DNA of 64,000 nucleotides, taken from Cyanothece sp. BG0011 (GTDB lineage: Bacteria > Cyanobacteriota > Cyanobacteriia > Cyanobacteriales > Microcystaceae). Location of the stretch: positions 1 to 64,000 of the forward strand of contig NZ_PRLH01000047.1 in the NCBI RefSeq assembly GCF_003013815.1, written 5' to 3'. The position numbers and the translations under genes are program-made. The first letter of the stretch is position 1. Each line of letters starts with the position of its first letter. The notes under the pieces were generated by a model that saw nothing but the letters and a program-made list of their open reading frames with translations, did not search any database and was not told where the DNA came from. This document shows, in pieces, positions 48,627 through 57,615 of this stretch.

Positions 48627-49067
48627 ATGAAATATCTAACTTGTCTTTTATTAACTAGCTCGATATTCAGCAGTTTTATAGAGGTCGCATCAGGGGTTCA
48701 AACCTCTGTTTTAGTCAATAAAGGGGATATAAAGAAAGACGCACTCACTCTTCCTCAAGTTCCCTATGAAAAGACGCGCAATGTTCATCCTCCCTCTGTT
48801 CAAGAAACCAAAAGAAGACTCGCCCAAGAGATATCCATTCAAATTGCCAATGATATTGCCTATGGGTTAGTGGTGGCCCACGATAAAAAACAGATTGGAT
48901 ATGGAACCAAGATGTACCGAAAAGTACAAACTGCCATTAACTTGTTACGACGGGGAGCGGGCCTTAATGGTGCTTCTCGTCGCTCTGGGGTTCCTCGTTC
49001 TGTTTTAGACCAACTGATGAAATGGGGACAGGAACGGCCGGGGGCTTCTCTGTATCATGTAGAGTAA
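48627..49067 (+). CDS. Exported protein of unknown function
   Basis: 146 aa, with an N-terminal signal peptide (KYLTCLLLTSSIFSSFIEVASG; cleavage about residue 25). The rest is Gln/Lys/Arg-rich and helical, with RGAGLNGASRRSGVPRSVLDQLMKW, which looks like a helix-turn-helix of a small RHH or transposon-type domain but in an exported protein. The function is unknown. It runs against the gamma-glutamyltransferase gene; their ends are 5 bases apart. Confidence 0.6.
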   Translation: MKYLTCLLLTSSIFSSFIEVASGVQTSVLVNKGDIKKDALTLPQVPYEKTRNVHPPSVQETKRRLAQEISIQIANDIAYGLVVAHDKKQIGYGTKMYRKVQTAINLLRRGAGLNGASRRSGVPRSVLDQLMKWGQERPGASLYHVE

Positions 49068-49071
49068 GAAT

Positions 49072-50628
49072 CTAACAAATAATGCCAACTCCTGCCCTGC
49101 GGATATCTCCTATAGCTTCTAAAGAATGATTATCTGTGAATCTGACCCCATGAACCCCTCCAAAAAACATACTCAATTCTTGCCAAGGAATAATCTTTGT
49201 ATTAGGAGGTAATTGTAGGTTTTCAAGGGTTGCTAATGGTTCTGTTGGTTCGAGATTAAACAGGTTATTTTCCCAGTGAATTCTGGGCTTGTTAATGGCT
49301 TCTTCTAGAGAAAAATTAAAATCTAATAAGTTAGAAATGACCTGTAAAAGAGCGGTTCTAATGCGGTTTGAGCCACCTGAGCCTAAAACGATTTCTGGTT
49401 TTCCTTCTTTAAGAATAAGGGTCGGAGACATCATCGAAGAAATACGACAATTACAGGGCCAACAATGGAACCCTAGGGGATTTAAATCCGCTTCTCCTAA
49501 CATATTATTGAGCATAATTCCCGTATTAGGAATCACATAAGCTGACCCCTCTCCATTAGAGTTGGTCACACTGGCTGCATTCCCTTCTTCATCAATGACA
49601 CTAATATGAGTGGTACTGCCCCATTTATTAATGGTTTGTTGTAACTTATTTTGAGACTCAAGAAGGTTTTTTTGACTTAAAAATTGACCAATTATATTAT
49701 CTGCATACACATAATTATCATAGTTGATTTTTCTCGCATCGTTCGTTAATGCCATGACGGTTGCTAATAATTGGAGATGGTTTTTACTGCCAAACTCATA
49801 ACCCTTTAAATCAACAGTTTCTAGAAGTTTAAGAGCATAATTAATTAAAATACCCCCTGAACTGGGAGGGGGATTGGTTAATAATTGATAACCTCTATAG
49901 TTAATTTGCAGAGGCTTTCTTTTTATGACACGATAAGAGGTTAAATCCTCTTGGGTTAAATAACCGCCGTCTTTCATATCGTTCAACATTTGATGAGCGA
50001 TATCACCTTGATAAAATTCTTGAATACCTTTTTTAGCCAAGGTTTCTAACACATTGGCAAAATCTTTGACATAGGCTCTGTCTCCTATGTTTAATAACTG
50101 ATTATTGGATAAATATAATTGTTGAGACTCGTGAGAAGCCCTTAAAATGGGTTCTAAAACTTCGAACGTTACGCGATTATAAGGGGTGACTTCATACCCA
50201 TTTCTAGCATAGTCAATGGCGGGTTCTATGAGTACAGAAAAGGGTAACTTGCCCAGTTGCTGATGAACCTCAAATAATCCCATTAAACTACTCGGAATAG
50301 CAACGGAACCCCGACCAATATGAAACACTTGGGTTGCCCCACCAAAGTTAAGACTCACGGGATAAAAATCAATCTCTTCAACGGATTTTTTCATCCGAGG
50401 CGTCTGACAAAAAAAATCAAATAAAATACTTTGTTTATCGTGGGTATGGGCTAATAAAAAGCCTCCGCCGGCCGAGGAGGTTAAGGTAGATTCGACGACA
50501 AAAGAAGCTAACATAGCAGCGATCGCTGCATCAAAGGCATTTCCTCCCAATTCAAACATAATTTGACCGGCTTGGGCTGTTTTAGGATGTCCGGCGGCGA
50601 TCGCTCCGTGGGTTTTTCGATTCATCAA
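49072..50628 (-). CDS. ggt: Gamma-glutamyltransferase
   Basis: 518 aa, splits glutathione by moving the gamma-glutamyl group. The family is made as a proenzyme that self-cleaves at a Thr. The motif here is STTHISVIDEEGNAASVTNS, with the Thr in TTH; then NTGIMLNNMLGEADLNP, and near the end SMMSPTLILKEGKPEIVLGSGG. An early G(G/N)AFDAAIAAML is typical of the large subunit. No evident signal peptide, so this is the cytosolic type found in several cyanobacteria. Start ATG at 50628 or one codon later. Confidence 0.93.
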   Translation of the reverse strand: MMNRKTHGAIAAGHPKTAQAGQIMFELGGNAFDAAIAAMLASFVVESTLTSSAGGGFLLAHTHDKQSILFDFFCQTPRMKKSVEEIDFYPVSLNFGGATQVFHIGRGSVAIPSSLMGLFEVHQQLGKLPFSVLIEPAIDYARNGYEVTPYNRVTFEVLEPILRASHESQQLYLSNNQLLNIGDRAYVKDFANVLETLAKKGIQEFYQGDIAHQMLNDMKDGGYLTQEDLTSYRVIKRKPLQINYRGYQLLTNPPPSSGGILINYALKLLETVDLKGYEFGSKNHLQLLATVMALTNDARKINYDNYVYADNIIGQFLSQKNLLESQNKLQQTINKWGSTTHISVIDEEGNAASVTNSNGEGSAYVIPNTGIMLNNMLGEADLNPLGFHCWPCNCRISSMMSPTLILKEGKPEIVLGSGGSNRIRTALLQVISNLLDFNFSLEEAINKPRIHWENNLFNLEPTEPLATLENLQLPPNTKIIPWQELSMFFGGVHGVRFTDNHSLEAIGDIRRAGVGIIC

Positions 50629-50674
50629 TTTGAGCTTGCTAACACTTCAACGACTGAATTAACCCCTAATTTTA

Positions 50675-51445
50675 TCAATCCATGATTCGGACTCGATGAG
50701 TGACCACAGTAATTCCACCACTACGGACTAAAATGGCAGAAAGCCAGCGATTTTCGGGGGTTTCACCAGCAGGAACTCGTTTAAATAAGCCTCCCGACTG
50801 TAATAATTCTAGTTGCATGGTGGCAGGATCTAAGTAGCGATCGCTTTTTATGGCTTCGGTGGTGGCCATTCCGGCTAATAACTCATCACTCAAGGGTTCA
50901 TCAACAATGACATCAAAATCAAAGCTTTCCCCTACTTTGACCGTTTCTGGTACATTTACGGTCACTTCTGGGGGGTTTTCTCCGGCGGTTAATCTCGTTT
51001 CTTCGTTTAAAATTTCCTGACGAACCAATTTATCCTCTTGGAAGGTTTGACGGGATTTAATTTTGCTTTCGAGTTGAATCTTTCGACCCCCTTCTTGCCG
51101 ATTTCCGGTTACGGTGGTTAAGGTTTCAGCAACCCAACCGGTGGCTTTTTTTTCCCAGGATAACAGTTCGGTTGTGTAGTTCAAATCGGGATATTGTTCC
51201 CACAGTTGTTGCAACCCTTGGGTAAATTCATTTAACATTAACCCGTCGGCGGTTACATATTGGTCACTGTATAAGGAGCGAATACGTTCGATATCTTGTC
51301 GATTCCCTGCCGCATCTATCTGAGTGATCAGGGCTTTTAATTCCACGGGTGCAGTGTCAGGACTTTGGGCCCGTAGGCTTAAATGAGTTCCTAAACTCAC
51401 ACTGAGACCGATTATAACAGAGAGGAACCAACGGCGATACATCAT
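50675..51445 (-). CDS. Exported NTF2-like protein
   Basis: 256 aa, N-terminal signal (WFLSVIIGLSVSLGTHLSLRAQS, cut after RAQ or nearby). Residues about 40-150 resemble a SnoaL/NTF2-like fold (ALITQIDAAGNRQDIERIRSLYSDQY, YPDLNYTTELLSWEKKATGW). The second part is a beta-rich domain with PPEVTVNVPETVKVGESFDFDVIVDEPLSD. No active-site residue obvious. It stands back-to-back with murG (divergent, 74 bp). Confidence 0.65.
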   Translation of the reverse strand: MMYRRWFLSVIIGLSVSLGTHLSLRAQSPDTAPVELKALITQIDAAGNRQDIERIRSLYSDQYVTADGLMLNEFTQGLQQLWEQYPDLNYTTELLSWEKKATGWVAETLTTVTGNRQEGGRKIQLESKIKSRQTFQEDKLVRQEILNEETRLTAGENPPEVTVNVPETVKVGESFDFDVIVDEPLSDELLAGMATTEAIKSDRYLDPATMQLELLQSGGLFKRVPAGETPENRWLSAILVRSGGITVVTHRVRIMD

Positions 51446-51519
51446 ACGTCTACCTTTTGTGAACTATCCTGATTAACCATACAGGATTTTCTCTTTATTG
51501 TAACGAATATTTTGTTTTT

Positions 51520-52566
51520 ATGGCACGTTTATTAATCGCAGCCAGTGGGACTGGGGGTCATGTTTTTCCTGCTGTGGGAGTAGCAGAAAAACTATCAGAT
51601 TACGAGATTCAATGGTTAGGAACCCCTAACCGTTTGGAACAGAGTTTAATCGGCGATCGCTATCCTTTTCATTCTATCTCTGTTGAGGGCTTTCAAACCC
51701 GTTCTCCTATTAAAAAGTTACAAATTTTATTAGGGTTAGTGGGTTCGGTTTTTGAAGTCAAGAAACTGATTGAACGAGAAAACATTGACGGGGTGTTTAC
51801 CACTGGGGGATATATTGCCAGTCCTGCTATTTTAGCGGCGAAGTTATCAGGAATTCCGGCAATTCTTCACGAATCTAATTATATTCCAGGTAAGGTAACT
51901 AAGTTATTAAGTCGCTTTTGTCATACGGTTGCTTTGGGATTTGAAGGTACTGAAAAATATTTACCCAATACTTCAACTATTTGGGTAAGTACCCCTGTGC
52001 GATCGCAGTTTTATACACCCCAACCTTTAGACTTAAATATTCCTGACAATGTGCCTTTAATCGCCGTGATTGGAGGGTCTCAAGGGGCTGTTTCAGTTAA
52101 TCAATTGGTGCGTCAATCTGTTCTGAGTTGGTTAGAAATGGGGGCTTATGTGGTACATTTAACTGGAAAAAATGACCCTGATGCTGATAGTTTTCAACAT
52201 CCTCAATATATTTCTTTGCCCTTCTATGATAACATGGCTGGACTTTTACAAAGAGCCGATTTAGCGGTGAGTCGTGCTGGTGCAGGAACCTTAACAGAAT
52301 TAGCCATTACTCAGACTCCTGCCATCTTAATTCCTTATCCTTTTGCAGCAGAAGATCATCAATCTTTTAATGCTCAAGTGTTTGTTAAAGCAGGGGCGGC
52401 TTATTGTTATCAACAAAAAGAGTTGACGGATGAAAAGTTAACTAATTTAGTTGTAGATTTATTGAAAAATCCCGATAAACTAAAGGAAATGTCGCAAAAA
52501 AGTTCGGAGTTAGCGGTTATGGATAGTGCGGAACAATTAGCTAAGTTAATACGAGAAAGTCTTTAA
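51520..52566 (+). CDS. murG: UDP-N-acetylglucosamine transferase MurG
   Basis: 348 aa. Adds GlcNAc to lipid I, giving lipid II for peptidoglycan. The N-terminal loop LLIAASGTGGHVFPAVGVAEKL and the UDP-GlcNAc motif VSRAGAGTLTELAITQTPAILIPYPFAAEDHQSFNA are decisive. A further IGGSQGAVSVNQLV loop is present. It lies outside a dcw cluster, as in most cyanobacteria. Start 51520 is MARLLIAASG. Confidence 0.96.
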   Translation: MARLLIAASGTGGHVFPAVGVAEKLSDYEIQWLGTPNRLEQSLIGDRYPFHSISVEGFQTRSPIKKLQILLGLVGSVFEVKKLIERENIDGVFTTGGYIASPAILAAKLSGIPAILHESNYIPGKVTKLLSRFCHTVALGFEGTEKYLPNTSTIWVSTPVRSQFYTPQPLDLNIPDNVPLIAVIGGSQGAVSVNQLVRQSVLSWLEMGAYVVHLTGKNDPDADSFQHPQYISLPFYDNMAGLLQRADLAVSRAGAGTLTELAITQTPAILIPYPFAAEDHQSFNAQVFVKAGAAYCYQQKELTDEKLTNLVVDLLKNPDKLKEMSQKSSELAVMDSAEQLAKLIRESL

Positions 52567-52579
52567 GATTTTGGGTCAT

Positions 52580-53494
52580 TTATTTATCTTGACGACTGCC
52601 AAATAAATGAGTATAAACATAGGTGAATTCGCAACCTAAAAAGAAGATTTGACAAGTCAAGAAAATCCATAATAAAAGTACCATAAATCCCCCGACAATA
52701 CCGTAAGCTCTAAATTGTTCACCAATGCGAATTACTCCATTACTCACTAAACTTTGAAGGAGGGAAAATAAACTAACAGAAATCAAAGCACCTATCCAAA
52801 TATCACTCCATTTAACTTTAGTTGCAGGTAGGGTTTTATAGAGAATCATGACCACAGAAGTCAAGAGAAAAAAGGTAACACCTAGTTGTAAACTATTCCA
52901 TAAAAAGGCTTCATCAATGCGGAACCAGGTAATCACTTGTTCCACATTTTTAATGATTTTTAAAACCACTTTCAAGGCGATATTAGACAGTAAAGAAACT
53001 AAAAGTAAAGCAGTTGAAATTAAGACTAAGAAAAAGGCAATAATTTGATTTTTAATAAAATTAATAACTGTCCAAATCCAGCCATTACGATGAGATTGAC
53101 GATGATGGACTTTCCATATTTTATCAACGGCACGACCCAACGCACGAAAAATACGACTTGCGGTTATGAATAAAATAGAAAAACCGATAATTCCTGCCCC
53201 TAAGCTACTTTCGTTTAATTGAACTAAGGTACTTTCTACAATACGATAAGCTTCTATGGGTAATGCTCTTTTCGCAAAGACTAAAATTTGAGTATAAGCA
53301 TTAGTATCAGGTCCTAAGATTAAACCAGTGATACTTAAAATGACCAGCAAGATAGGGAACAGAGAAAAAATGGCATAATAGGACAAGGCTGCCCCCATTT
53401 CTATACAGTCGTCTTGTTGCCATTTTATAACGGTACGGGTGAATAACTGTACTATTTTTGATGATAGTATTCGATTTTGGACAAATTCAATCAC
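52580..53494 (-). CDS. YihY/BrkB family inner-membrane protein
   Basis: 304 aa with about six membrane helices: DDCIEMGAALSYYAIFSLFPILLVILSITGLI, which is the YihY/UPF0761 signature, and FRALGRAVDKIW. Often annotated as ribonuclease BN, which is wrong; the real role is unknown, perhaps lipid or export related. Converges with murG. Confidence 0.85.
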   Translation of the reverse strand: MIEFVQNRILSSKIVQLFTRTVIKWQQDDCIEMGAALSYYAIFSLFPILLVILSITGLILGPDTNAYTQILVFAKRALPIEAYRIVESTLVQLNESSLGAGIIGFSILFITASRIFRALGRAVDKIWKVHHRQSHRNGWIWTVINFIKNQIIAFFLVLISTALLLVSLLSNIALKVVLKIIKNVEQVITWFRIDEAFLWNSLQLGVTFFLLTSVVMILYKTLPATKVKWSDIWIGALISVSLFSLLQSLVSNGVIRIGEQFRAYGIVGGFMVLLLWIFLTCQIFFLGCEFTYVYTHLFGSRQDK

Positions 53495-54033
53495 GGTTAT
53501 ATATTCAAGATTTATAATGATAAATATTTAGATTATAGTTAATTTACCAAAAATTCGATTATATAATTTATTTGGATTCATAGTTTAGATAAAAGTTTAA
53601 CTTAAGTTAATAGTTTACTTAGATAGACTGGTTGATTATGTTTTTGTTCCAGAACAAAAATATTTATATAAGAGAAATAAATTCTAACAATAACTTAATT
53701 ATTACATCAATAAGATTGGTTTATTTAGTTCCACTCTTCTATAGTTGGTTTATACAACCATTTATTAATCTTTTTTATATCCATAAAACCTTAAGTTAGG
53801 ATAATTCTATTAGTTGTATAGTCCTAACAATATTTATTTTAAATTACACTAATCTAAATAGTACCCAAATTAGAGCAATTGATTAATCTTAAGGAACATA
53901 ATATGACAATTATACGCCAATAAACTAAGATAGAATCTGAAGAATTAGATTAATATCAGTGACCACTCACCAGTTTAATACTTAATATTGAGGATACACT
54001 GTTCTACTTTTTTGACTTTTTGTGAGAACTTGA
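53495..54033. other. AT-rich gene-free region
   Basis: 539 bp with no credible reading frame. It carries a near-perfect palindrome TTTTTGTTC-CA-GAACAAAAA at 53641-53660, which might be an operator or hairpin; no family known for it was recognised. Confidence 0.5.
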
Positions 54034-54696
54034 TTAAAACTCAATATGATGCGGCCATTCTAAACCGTTGGGTAATATTTTAGGACCAAAAAGAAAATGA
54101 AGGACACGCCTTGATAACAAAGTAGAAGATTTAGAAGAAGCGTGAAGTAACAACGGCCGCATAATAATAATGTCTCCTTTTGTTACTAATAGCGTTTGTT
54201 CAGGAGTTGACTGTTTTAACTGATTAATTTTTTTCGGTTTTAAACTTCCATGATGATGAGAACAGGGAATAACCCGTAAAGGGCCGTTCTTGTTGGTAGA
54301 ATCATCAAGATGTACCCTAACAGCTATCATAGTCTTAAGGATATTATCTGGTCCATGAATAAAAGTCATACCTTCTTTTTGTGACCAACCTGGCAATTTA
54401 TGAGATACATTTGAAGAAATAGGAATACTTCGATCTTGATGAAAGGCAACAAACCAATTATTAGATATAGATTTGTTAAAATAAGTGCATTGTACAGGCA
54501 CTAATGTTTTAATATTAGGTAAGGAATTAATTAGTTTTTGTTGAAGCGTTTTAGCCAAATTTTGACACCATTGATACTGTAATAAGCAACGGGTTCCGAC
54601 TAAGTTAATATCTTCAATGTTACGGCTAATTTCATCACATTCTGAGGGAGAAAAACAATCTTTGATTATTTGATAGCCTAGAAGTGAAAAACTCAT
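54034..54696 (-). CDS. Phytanoyl-CoA dioxygenase (PhyH)-like Fe/2OG protein
   Basis: 220 aa of the non-heme Fe(II)/2-oxoglutarate family. The HxD pair is in AFHQDRSIPI (about residue 95), a distal His in PCSHHHGSLKPK (about 147) or LLHASSKS (about 188), with the 2OG-binding Arg in SRRVLHFLF. These match PhyH enzymes that hydroxylate small molecules. The substrate is unknown; the protein is small compared to the usual 270-300 aa. Alone between AT-rich DNA and rpmF. Confidence 0.8.
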   Translation of the reverse strand: MSFSLLGYQIIKDCFSPSECDEISRNIEDINLVGTRCLLQYQWCQNLAKTLQQKLINSLPNIKTLVPVQCTYFNKSISNNWFVAFHQDRSIPISSNVSHKLPGWSQKEGMTFIHGPDNILKTMIAVRVHLDDSTNKNGPLRVIPCSHHHGSLKPKKINQLKQSTPEQTLLVTKGDIIIMRPLLLHASSKSSTLLSRRVLHFLFGPKILPNGLEWPHHIEF

Positions 54697-54790
54697 ATAT
54701 CATCTCAAGTTGGCATGAAAGCATAATTAAGCGATCGCTATCTTGGAAAAATCAACTAGACAGCGATCGCCTATCATCTTACGAGAATAT

Positions 54791-54967
54791 TTACTCTTCG
54801 TCGTTTTCCTCTTCATCTTGAGGATAAACAAAACTATTGGATCGGCCAGATAGAACAGATTTACCTAAAGATAAGGCTTTTTGTGCTTCTAAGGCTGCGG
54901 TCCGTTTCCAGTGGGCCTTGCGTTGATCTCGTTTGGTGTTGGATGTTTTCTTCTTAGGGACTGCCAT
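54791..54967 (-). CDS. rpmF: 50S ribosomal protein L32
   Basis: 58 aa: [20 protein letters not shown], then [20 protein letters not shown] and an acidic tail DEEENDEE. The MAVPKK(K/R)TS start and the RKAHW are the hallmark of L32. A zinc-binding form is absent (no Cys), normal for this organism group. Downstream on the minus strand two HIP1 palindromes (AGCGATCGC) could pair to form a loop. Upstream is the EF-hand gene. Confidence 0.95.
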   Translation of the reverse strand: MAVPKKKTSNTKRDQRKAHWKRTAALEAQKALSLGKSVLSGRSNSFVYPQDEEENDEE

Positions 54968-55043
54968 AGGACTTAAACATAAAATAATTACACAACCTTT
55001 CTATTATACGGTATTCTTTGGTTGACTTGCTACTCATAGGATC

Positions 55044-55281
55044 TTATTCTGCTAAAGAAGCTAATTCATCAAAGGTAATAAAACCATCCTGATTAAGATC
55101 ACATTTATTAAAGGTGGATTCAACCGCTTTGCTAATATCAAAATCTGTATTGTTTCCCCAGATAGCTTCTAATAATTGTTTTAATTCTTCTCGATCAATT
55201 TTACCGTTATTATCTTGATCAATTTCATCAAAAAACTTTTTTTAATTCTTCGGTTTCGTGTTGATTTAAGGGAAGGTTCAT
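55044..55281 (-). pseudogene. Two-EF-hand calcium-binding protein, frameshifted in a poly-A run
   Basis: From ATG 55281 the frame reads MNLPLNQHETEELKKVF and stops at TGA. Removing one A from the A7 run (about 55248-55254) gives a 78-aa protein: ...ELKKFFDEIDQDNNGKIDREE, DLNQDGFITFDELASLAE. The loops DQDNNGKIDREE and DLNQDGFITFDE are canonical calcium-binding EF-hands. The shift is either a true mutation, a sequencing slip or compensated by transcriptional slippage. It lies 17 bp downstream of the 55299-55802 gene and may be co-transcribed with it. Confidence 0.75.
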
Positions 55282-55298
55282 GGTTAGTAACTCCTCTA

Positions 55299-55802
55299 TT
55301 AATGACTAATTTGTATGGTCCAAGGTTCGCCGGATCGAGGAATACCAAACCCTGGTAAGTTTAATAATACTCCAATTTGATGAATATGATAACTTACCAT
55401 TCCCATTTTACCAATTTCTAGGGTTAACTTATTAAATATTGTATCTTCCCACGGTTGTTTTTTCCCTTCTATTATTTCCCATTTTCTTTCTATTATAAAT
55501 CCTGATTGTAAAAGACGGATAATTTTGTTTCCTTGAAAATAGCAAAAACTGACTGAATCTGATACCGTATAAGCTGCTAATCCTAATATTTTTTTATTAG
55601 GGAAAATTTGAGCGATTTCTTTACTATAAGAAACAACCTTTTTTGGTTCATCTATATAGAGTTGTATCCAAGGAGTTTCTTGATGATAACGAACGGGAAA
55701 TTGATAACCTTCTTTAACTAAAATAGAGGCAATCTTTTTAATTTCTTCTATGTCAAATTTATCTCGACTATAAGATAAATAAATTGCTCCAAATTTACCC
55801 AT
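55299..55802 (-). CDS. Conserved protein of unknown function
   Basis: 167 aa. Starts MGKFGAIYLSYSRDKFDIEEIKKIASILVKEGYQFPVRYH, followed by IQLYIDEPKKVVSYSKEIAQIFPNKKILGLAAYTVSD, and ends PGFGIPRSGEPWTIQISH. No signal peptide, membrane helix or catalytic motif. I cannot name a family. The gene is nine bases downstream of the GT39 gene on the same strand, probably one operon. Confidence 0.7.
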   Translation of the reverse strand: MGKFGAIYLSYSRDKFDIEEIKKIASILVKEGYQFPVRYHQETPWIQLYIDEPKKVVSYSKEIAQIFPNKKILGLAAYTVSDSVSFCYFQGNKIIRLLQSGFIIERKWEIIEGKKQPWEDTIFNKLTLEIGKMGMVSYHIHQIGVLLNLPGFGIPRSGEPWTIQISH

Positions 55803-55811
55803 TCTTTTAAA

Positions 55812-57479
55812 TTATCGAATCGAGTTTTCTGTAGATACATAAGGTCTTAATAAGTTGTTAGCTTCATAGAAATAGAAAACATTAACAACCACACCCCCTC
55901 GCTTAATTTCTATTTTACCAATTTCTTTGATTTCTGTAAAAAAGGCTCTGAATTCATTGGTTAATTCTGGCATTTCATGAAACCGTTTTAAGGTAATATA
56001 AAGGGCATTTTTTCCTATCCATTGATCCGTATCGGGCCAAAAGTCAAAACCCCGTCTATCATAACTGAAACAAGTCACAGGAATGTCATGTAAGGGTTCT
56101 AATGCTAAATCAATTAATCCTGCTAAATAATAAGCATTTGTAAACAAAAAGTCTGACTGTTTTAAATAGTTCAATAATAGAGGAGACTCTGTTACTTGTT
56201 TTCTCAATTCTTCTACATCAATTAACTCAGTTGTGGGATCGGTTTCAGGGGTTAAAAACCCTCCTACTATAGCATTATGACTCGATGTAAATAAGGTTCC
56301 TGTGTTCAAATGAAGTAATAATAATAATAAAATAGTATTAATGGCGATCGCGCTACCAAATAACCATCGTTTGACCCATATTTTTGAATTATTTAACCAT
56401 TGTTCTCCATAAAATCCTAATAGTAAAATCATGCCCCAATAACCGGGTATTGGCCAAGTCACTAATATTTGTTCTTTACCTCCTAATATAATTAATCCCA
56501 AGGTTAAAGGTAAAGATATCCAGTAAATAAACAATTTTTTATTGTTTAAATTGCTAACATTTTTTTTCTTAGATAATAATTGATAACCATCAAAATATAA
56601 ACTTTTACTCATTACCCACCATAAAGGAAAGCCAATGGTAGGAAATAATAAAGCAATATTAACTCCTAAAACCCCTAAAGCATTGAGGAAATTATAAGAT
56701 TTTTGAGGCGCATTGGGTACGGGTAAAAAGCGATCAAAAAGTTGAAACTTTAAAGAGATCCAATCATGTTGATAATTCCAAAATAACAAAGGAAATAAAG
56801 TTACAATAAATAAGAATAACCCTAAAATTGTCCAAGGGGAGATTAAAGCTTTACGGTGATTATTACTACATAAACAAAAGCCAACTAAACAAAATCCTAA
56901 TACAAAACCATGATATTTACTTAAACAAGCTAATCCAATTAAAACCCCTAAAATACTGAGACGATAACTGGGTAAATAAGTTTGATTGCGTTTCGTAAAA
57001 AACTCATCAACAGCACAATATAAAGCCGCCGACCAAAAAAAAATCAAAGGACTATCGGGAAGGGTGATAATGCCAAAACCTAACTGAAAAATAGGAATAA
57101 TTGATCCTAAGATTAACGTTATTTTTCCTGCTGTTTGACTAAATAATTTAGCAGTTGTTAAGTATAATAAATATAAACTGCCTGTATATAAAATTAAAGT
57201 GCCAATACGTAGAGTAAAAGGGGATGTAATTCCCGTTAACCAAATCCCGAAACCAGTGGTTAAAGCAACAAAAAGAGGATGATCAAAATAACTCCAATCT
57301 AAATGTTTAGTATAAAGATAATAATAGCCCTCATCGTAACCCGGTAACAGCCAAAAAGCAATCAAGGAACGAAATAATAAACCGAGCAATAATATTGAAA
57401 CCACTGATGGAAACCCATCTAGTAAGGGAAACTTTTTATTAAAAACAGGATTTAAAAAAACTTTTTTTTGTAAAGTCAT
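55812..57479 (-). CDS. Glycosyltransferase family 39 (PMT/ArnT-like) membrane protein
   Basis: 555 aa, at least ten membrane helices. The first periplasmic loop has the family signature LPGYDEGYYYLYTKHLDWSYFDHP with Asp-Glu. The tail, about 430-555, is soluble. Transfers sugars from polyprenyl phosphate donors to lipids or proteins; the acceptor is unknown. It is upstream of 55299-55802 with 9 bases between. Start 57479 gives MTLQKKVFLNPVFNKK. Confidence 0.85.
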   Translation of the reverse strand: MTLQKKVFLNPVFNKKFPLLDGFPSVVSILLLGLLFRSLIAFWLLPGYDEGYYYLYTKHLDWSYFDHPLFVALTTGFGIWLTGITSPFTLRIGTLILYTGSLYLLYLTTAKLFSQTAGKITLILGSIIPIFQLGFGIITLPDSPLIFFWSAALYCAVDEFFTKRNQTYLPSYRLSILGVLIGLACLSKYHGFVLGFCLVGFCLCSNNHRKALISPWTILGLFLFIVTLFPLLFWNYQHDWISLKFQLFDRFLPVPNAPQKSYNFLNALGVLGVNIALLFPTIGFPLWWVMSKSLYFDGYQLLSKKKNVSNLNNKKLFIYWISLPLTLGLIILGGKEQILVTWPIPGYWGMILLLGFYGEQWLNNSKIWVKRWLFGSAIAINTILLLLLLHLNTGTLFTSSHNAIVGGFLTPETDPTTELIDVEELRKQVTESPLLLNYLKQSDFLFTNAYYLAGLIDLALEPLHDIPVTCFSYDRRGFDFWPDTDQWIGKNALYITLKRFHEMPELTNEFRAFFTEIKEIGKIEIKRGGVVVNVFYFYEANNLLRPYVSTENSIR

Positions 57480-57615
57480 TATAGCTAATTAGGTTAGGAC
57501 ATTTTATATAAACTGAGGTTAACAATGCTCAATTCAATTCAAAATTTATTTTTGGGGATAAGTCCAAAACAAATAATATTCAATTCTAAATTATACATTC
57601 TGCATTCTAAATTAC

